Assembly: GCA_028678905.1 (NCBI GenBank)
Contig: JAJRCO010000015.1
Coordinates: forward strand, 1-27,602
Direction of reading: 5' to 3'
DNA from: Methanomicrobiales archaeon
GTDB taxonomy: Archaea > Halobacteriota > Methanomicrobia > Methanomicrobiales > JACTUA01
DNA: 27,602 nt
Each line of letters begins with the position of its first letter. Positions within the stretch are counted from its first letter, which is position 1. Under the pieces are notes generated by a model that had not been told where the DNA came from, searched no databases, and saw only the letters and a program-made list of their open reading frames with translations. The position numbers and the translations under genes were made by a program. Below, in pieces: positions 23,402 to 27,602 of this stretch.

Positions 23402-24409
23402 TCATCTTTTCTTCTTCTTTGCGGCCAGGCGCTCAATGGCCTTCCGGTCGATTGCCGGGCCGGTGACCAGTCTGCCGGTGCGAAGCGCCTGTTCGAGGAA
23501 CCCTTCTCCCACGGGAGTGCGGATGATCAGGGTGGTATAACCGGCTTCGCTTCCCACCGCACCTGCGGAGATGTCTGCATCCAGCGCGGTGAAATCTGTG
23601 CAGGTTGCGCAGCCTGGTCGCACGGAACCCTCAAGATCCTTAAGCGGAATGGTCAGCGTGGTGCCGTCGCTCAGGGTAAGGTCCAGGTTCCCCTTTACCT
23701 CGAACCGGCGGATCTGCCATGGTTCGATGTGCCGTTCCCGAGTGAGTTTTCCTTCCACCAATGACGCGTAATCGAAACTCTCCGTGCAGAAAAGGCCGAT
23801 GACAAGCCGGATCGAGCGATTGAAGGGACGGAGAAGCGCGTTGTCGCTCTCCCGGATCCGTTTTGTCGCCTGGACCACGCAGGGGACCCCCACTAGGGCG
23901 ATATGGTGGTATTTTTTTCTAATCACCGCTTCTTTGAGCGCCGCCATCAGCGGAACCCACCAGTTGTAACGGCTCCCTGCCTGGGTGACCAGAATCTCCG
24001 AAGAGGTGATCACCGCTGACGAAGGCCGGTGTGTCCACGGGTCCTCGGTAACGGTGACCACCGCATCCACCAGCCCGGTTTCCAGCGCATGAAGCAGGAG
24101 GGCGGTCACCGCCCCACCGCTCTGCCTCCCGGGAACCTCAAAGCCAGCCTTGGCTGAAAGAAGGCGGATGAATTCCCCCACCAGGGGCTGGTCTGCACGG
24201 GGCGGAAGAACGCGGGGGCAGACCTCGTAGCAGGCTCCACAGGGGACCCCATCAGAGGCCTCTTTACAGTACTCGGTGTGCCGGGGATGCGATTCTCCTC
24301 CCGGATAGGAGAAAGCGTCCGCCGGGCAGACCGCTACGCAGGCGCCGCAGCCAGCGCAGCGCCCTTCATCCCAGACTTCTCTCTTCAGGTCATGGTAGGT
24401 TTTAGCCAT
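23402..24409 (-). CDS. FrhB/FpoF-like F420-binding iron-sulfur subunit
   Basis: A 335-aa protein of the coenzyme F420 hydrogenase/dehydrogenase beta-subunit family. The N-terminus has cysteines C18, C21, C24 and C28 (CAGCGACVAVCP) and a second set C48, C57, C60 and C64. A longer domain with RQSGGAVTALLLHALETG, VGVPCVVQATKRI and GCATCTDFTALDADISAG follows, as in F420-interacting subunits. Such subunits oxidise or reduce F420 through FAD and Fe-S. I chose ATG 24409 (MAKTYHDLKREVW), preceded by GGAGTGA; an upstream frame to 24523 would run into the GXGXG gene. It lies 7 nt after that gene, so it may feed electrons to the glutamate synthase. Confidence 0.88.
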   Translation of the reverse strand: MAKTYHDLKREVWDEGRCAGCGACVAVCPADAFSYPGGESHPRHTEYCKEASDGVPCGACYEVCPRVLPPRADQPLVGEFIRLLSAKAGFEVPGRQSGGAVTALLLHALETGLVDAVVTVTEDPWTHRPSSAVITSSEILVTQAGSRYNWWVPLMAALKEAVIRKKYHHIALVGVPCVVQATKRIRESDNALLRPFNRSIRLVIGLFCTESFDYASLVEGKLTRERHIEPWQIRRFEVKGNLDLTLSDGTTLTIPLKDLEGSVRPGCATCTDFTALDADISAGAVGSEAGYTTLIIRTPVGEGFLEQALRTGRLVTGPAIDRKAIERLAAKKKKR

Positions 24410-24416
24410 TTGCGAC

Positions 24417-25163
24417 TCACTCCCAGACATACTTGTTCGCGAACGGGCGACTGGAGGAGGGACCAATGCAGGTGAAATCGTCTTCCAGGATCGTAACGCA
24501 GTCCACGTCAAACCGGCGGGCAAACTCTCGGATACAGGGAAGGATCTTTGCCTTCTGCTTTTCCCCCCAGGGCATTATGGTCGCTCCGACCCCCAGGTAA
24601 CGTTCATCTACCGGTCCCCGGATGTAGATTTCTCCCCCATGGATGCCGCTCCCGATCCCTCGCTCTTCCACCGGTTTCTCCTGCTTGAGGCCCAGAACGA
24701 CGATCAGGCCACCGGCCATATACTCGCCAAGGAAAGCGCGAGCTCCCCCTCCGACTACCAGAATGGGGCGCTTCTGTTCGTACTCCTTCATGTGGATTCC
24801 TCCCCGGTAGCCAATACTATCCCGCACAAACACCTGGCCACCCCGCATGCTGTGGGCGACCGCATCCCCAGCCCCTCCATGGATGACGATGGTACCGGCA
24901 TCCATGGTGTTTCCCGGTGCATGCTCGCAATTGCCGTACACGATGCAGGTAGGGCCGCTCATGAACATCCCCAGGTCCCCTCCGGGGACACCGTGGATCT
25001 GCAGGGTTACCTTTCCTTTCAGGCCGTCCGCGATGAAGCGCTGGCCAAGAACATTGTCGAGGACGATCTCTTCCGCCCCCTCGGCCACCGCCTCCCGGAT
25101 CTGCCGGTTGAGCGCGGTGTAATGAACTCCCTGCGCGTCGATTCTTGTGCTACGCGTGTTCAT
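24417..25163 (-). CDS. glutamate synthase GXGXG-domain subunit
   Basis: A 248-aa protein made of the right-handed beta-helix GXGXG domain, which forms the C-terminal structural part of large glutamate synthase in bacteria. Repeated turns are visible: VTLQIHGVPGGDLGMFMSGP, APGNTMDAGTIVIHGGAGDA, AHSMRGGQVFVRDSIGYRGG and GIGSGIHGGEIYIRGPV. In archaea it is encoded as a separate gene. Its ATG overlaps the stop of the FMN subunit, and its stop is 7 nt before the FrhB-like gene. Confidence 0.93.
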   Translation of the reverse strand: MNTRSTRIDAQGVHYTALNRQIREAVAEGAEEIVLDNVLGQRFIADGLKGKVTLQIHGVPGGDLGMFMSGPTCIVYGNCEHAPGNTMDAGTIVIHGGAGDAVAHSMRGGQVFVRDSIGYRGGIHMKEYEQKRPILVVGGGARAFLGEYMAGGLIVVLGLKQEKPVEERGIGSGIHGGEIYIRGPVDERYLGVGATIMPWGEKQKAKILPCIREFARRFDVDCVTILEDDFTCIGPSSSRPFANKYVWE

Positions 25164-26671
25164 GCCCCCACCGGTTTCACATCGAGGACCGACAGGGTCC
25201 CTTCATCGAGCATATACCCGCGAAGCCGGTCACGATTGCCGCGCAGGCTCTCGATGCTATTGATCCCTGCAGCCCCCATCAATTCGGAGAGTTCGAGCGT
25301 CCAGGCGTGTATGAGATTGGACACCTGTTTCCCTCCTTCCTCCGGATCGAGGCGGGCTGCGAGGTCCTCTCGCTGAGTTGCGATCCCCCAGGGACAGAGC
25401 CCGCGATAGCAGGTTCCGCATACCCGGCAGCCCATGGCCACCAGGGCTGCGGTTCCGATGTAAACCGCATCGGCCCCGAGTGCGATGGCCTTGGCCACGT
25501 CCGCGCTGCTGCGCAAACCCCCACTTGCGATCAGGGAGACCTCGTTGCGTATCCGCTGCTGGCGCAGCTTTGCATCAACGCTTGCGATCGCGGCCTCAAT
25601 GGGGATGCCCACGTGGTCGCGAAAAACCTTGGGTGCGGCCCCCGTTCCTCCCCGGAACCCGTCCAGCACTACCGCATCCGCGGAGGATCGGGCGATCCCC
25701 GCTGCAATAGCTGCCGCATTATGAACCGCGGCGATCTTCACAAAGACCGGTTTTTTCCACTCTGTCGCCTCTTTCAGCGAACGGACCAGCTGTTTCAGAT
25801 CCTCAATACTGTAGATATCGTGATGGGGGGCCGGGCTGATCGCGTCGCTCCCCAGCGGGACCATGCGAGTGCTGGAGACCTCCTTATCCACCTTCTCTCC
25901 AGGCAGATGCCCACCGATACCCGGTTTCGCCCCCTGACCAATCTTGATCTCGATTGCAGCTCCGCGCTCCAGATAATTGATGTCCACCCCGAACCGTCCG
26001 GATGCGACCTGGACTATAATGTGCTGCTGGTAGGGATAAAGCGCCTGATGCAGCCCCCCCTCCCCGGTCCCCATGAACGTCCCCGAATCGGCAGCGGCCC
26101 GGGCCAAGCTCTTCTGGGCGTTCAGGCTGATCGCCCCGTAGCTCATGTGGGCGATCATAATGGGAGTCTCCAGCTGAAGAGTGGGGGACAATTCAGTAAG
26201 AAGTTCGATATCGCCGGAATCCTTCTGCCGCAGTTTCAGTTCCAGAGGATGTTTGCCGAGATAGGTGCGCAGCTCCATCGGTTCCCGCAGCGGATCGATG
26301 CTGGGATTGGTCACTTGACAGGCGTCGAGCACCAAGCGGTCGAAGATCATTGGGTACGGTTCGACGTTTCCCATGCCGGAGAGGATGATCTTGCCGCTCC
26401 TGGCCTGGTTGTAGATCGATTCCCGCACTCCCGCAGTCCAGACTGGGTGGCTGCGGTAATCCACCGGTCGTTCGGTAAGGGTGATGGCGTCCCGGGGACA
26501 CATGGCGATGCAGCGATGGCAGGCGGTGCACTGCCGGGAGCTGACCAGGATGCGATCTCCTTCCCGTCTGAACACCCCATACGGGCAGCTCTCAACACAC
26601 CGTTCGCACAGCATGCACTGCTCATGGTCGATCTGGATCCGGTAGCGGGAGGGAATACTTCCGATGCTCAC
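25160..26671 (-). CDS. gltB: glutamate synthase FMN/Fe-S catalytic subunit, archaeal type
   Basis: A 503-aa protein. An N-terminal 2[4Fe-4S] ferredoxin domain has C19, C22, C25, C29 and C48, C51, C54, C58. The TIM-barrel FMN domain includes KIGQGAKPGIGGHLPG (243-258), VVLDGFRGGTGAAP and LIASGGLRSSADVAKA. C415, C418, C421 and C426 (GCRVCGTCYRGLC) include the ligands of the further iron-sulfur cluster. It combines ammonia from the amidotransferase with 2-oxoglutarate to make glutamate. The electron donor in the archaeal form is not fixed; the ferredoxin domain and the neighbouring FrhB-like gene suggest ferredoxin or F420H2. It overlaps both neighbours by 4 nt. Confidence 0.95.
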   Translation of the reverse strand: MSIGSIPSRYRIQIDHEQCMLCERCVESCPYGVFRREGDRILVSSRQCTACHRCIAMCPRDAITLTERPVDYRSHPVWTAGVRESIYNQARSGKIILSGMGNVEPYPMIFDRLVLDACQVTNPSIDPLREPMELRTYLGKHPLELKLRQKDSGDIELLTELSPTLQLETPIMIAHMSYGAISLNAQKSLARAAADSGTFMGTGEGGLHQALYPYQQHIIVQVASGRFGVDINYLERGAAIEIKIGQGAKPGIGGHLPGEKVDKEVSSTRMVPLGSDAISPAPHHDIYSIEDLKQLVRSLKEATEWKKPVFVKIAAVHNAAAIAAGIARSSADAVVLDGFRGGTGAAPKVFRDHVGIPIEAAIASVDAKLRQQRIRNEVSLIASGGLRSSADVAKAIALGADAVYIGTAALVAMGCRVCGTCYRGLCPWGIATQREDLAARLDPEEGGKQVSNLIHAWTLELSELMGAAGINSIESLRGNRDRLRGYMLDEGTLSVLDVKPVGA

Positions 26672-27602
26672 GCCTTGAGCCTCCCGATCACCGGCTCCCC
26701 CGCCCGTGGCAGGTAGATCCGCTCCACATCCGGGTCCATCTGGCGGATCGCGGCTTCCTCACTGGAGATATAGAGGCGGTCCCCGTTCTCCCCGGCCACC
26801 AGCGGCCGGAGTTTGATCCGGTCGGTGAATCCCATCAACAGGTCTTCCCGGGCGATGGCGATGGCAAACGGCCCATTCATCAGGGCCGATCCGTAGGTGA
26901 GGCGGATGGCGGAGTTCAATTGTTTCTCCTTCTCCGGCATCGTATCGATTTCGTCCCAGAAGGGTGGTGCAAGCGCCCGCACCGCTAGTTCCTCGGGCAG
27001 TCCATGCTGGCGCACCAGGAGATCGATCAGGTACGCGACAACCTCGGTGTCCGTAAACATAGTACAGTAATACCCAAAGCTCTCGATGTACCGCCGGTTG
27101 GTCCCGTAGGAAGTGATCTCCCCATTGTGCACCACGCTCCACTGGAGGAGGTTGAACGGATGGGCTCCGCCCCACCACCCAGGGGTGTTGGTGGGGTAGC
27201 GATTATGCCCCAGCCAGAGGTATCCCGAATAATCTTCGATGCGGTAGAAGTTCGCCACATCTTCCGGCCAGCCAGAGGCCTTGAACACACCTGCGTTCTT
27301 TGCAGAGGAGAAGATCAGCGCACCCTTCCGCTCGGTGTTCACCTTCATCACCAGGTGGCGGACGATATCTTCCTCCGGAGATCTGCTCCATTCCATTAAA
27401 CGCCGGTCCGGTTTGAAGAAGTAGCGCCAGGGAGTGTGAATCTTGCGCAGACCGGGCTGTTCCCGCGTCGGGATCTCTTCGTCGTGGATGATCCGGCCCC
27501 AGGACTCGATAGTGGTCTCAAAACCTGCCTTGTGTTCATGAATATTATCGAAAAATACATGGAGCGCGAAGTAGTCCTTGAATTCGGGATACACTCCATA
27601 AA
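26668..27602 (-). CDS. glutamate synthase amidotransferase subunit, 5' end outside window
   Basis: A class II glutamine amidotransferase domain, encoded separately in archaeal glutamate synthases. LGHNRYPTNTPGWWGGAHPF and SVVHNGEITSYGTNRR are the substrate-binding and structural motifs of this class. It releases ammonia from glutamine for the FMN subunit. The frame is open to the right edge (TAT GGA GTG TAT CCC…), and the catalytic N-terminal cysteine (usually residue 2) must lie beyond 27602. GTG 27594 is therefore not the true start. Confidence 0.92.
   Translation of the reverse strand, partial: YGVYPEFKDYFALHVFFDNIHEHKAGFETTIESWGRIIHDEEIPTREQPGLRKIHTPWRYFFKPDRRLMEWSRSPEEDIVRHLVMKVNTERKGALIFSSAKNAGVFKASGWPEDVANFYRIEDYSGYLWLGHNRYPTNTPGWWGGAHPFNLLQWSVVHNGEITSYGTNRRYIESFGYYCTMFTDTEVVAYLIDLLVRQHGLPEELAVRALAPPFWDEIDTMPEKEKQLNSAIRLTYGSALMNGPFAIAIAREDLLMGFTDRIKLRPLVAGENGDRLYISSEEAAIRQMDPDVERIYLPRAGEPVIGRLKA

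Noticed and set aside
25145..26716. 523-codon plus-strand frame antisense to gltB
   Set aside because: It mirrors the FMN subunit gene, and no domain or promoter supports it.

Overview
The window looks like a chromosomal segment of a methanogenic euryarchaeon, most likely in or near the Methanomicrobiales. This is inferred from gene content, since no database search was possible. Supporting signs are the split archaeal RNA polymerase subunits (rpoH-rpoB2-rpoB1-rpoA1-rpoA2), archaeal NusA and L30e, a class I archaeal CCA-adding enzyme, an archaeal three-part glutamate synthase with an F420-hydrogenase-beta-like partner, a class III (anaerobic) ribonucleotide reductase, a DUF1786 protein, TATA-type promoters with several apparently leaderless genes, and oligo-T terminators. 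Coding density is high, with many 4-nt ATGA/GTGA overlaps.

Layout. Positions 1-1450 hold the end of a TPR protein, a convergent DUF89 protein and tRNA-Pro(GGG). Positions 1487-4853 hold a divergent signalling/positioning module. The minus strand carries a DUF2226-like protein, a membrane-anchored Roadblock-like protein, a MinD ATPase and a 65-aa membrane/coiled-coil protein. The plus strand carries a soluble Roadblock/LC7 protein overlapping a response regulator with a long helical tail. Positions 5063-5513 hold a multiply frameshifted PsiE-like pseudogene. At 5666-14050, tRNA-Lys(UUU) leads directly into the intact RNA polymerase operon, ending rpl30e-nusA. At 14123-15798 are a DUF1786 protein and an unknown small protein on the minus strand. 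At 15914-16838 is an aldo/keto reductase broken by two single-base deletions. At 16962-20851 is nrdH-nrdD, with a 474-residue LAGLIDADG intein placed exactly before a catalytic-type cysteine of NrdD. At 20903-23302, thpR, cca and a TPR gene overlap each other; the TPR gene has a frameshift near its end. At 23402-27602 is a split glutamate synthase (amidotransferase, FMN/Fe-S and GXGXG parts on separate genes) plus an FrhB-like subunit, running off the right edge.

Working together: thpR-cca concerns RNA 3' ends and tRNA; nrdHD makes deoxynucleotides anaerobically; the glutamate synthase cluster probably takes electrons from F420H2 or ferredoxin to assimilate ammonia. The MinD/Roadblock/response-regulator module is the least understood and is the best candidate for an undescribed system: it has the parts for signal-controlled positioning at the membrane but no assigned output. 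The other notable points are the intein, the unusual NrdD C-terminus without a recognisable zinc-cysteine motif, and a cluster of frameshifted accessory genes beside perfectly intact core genes.
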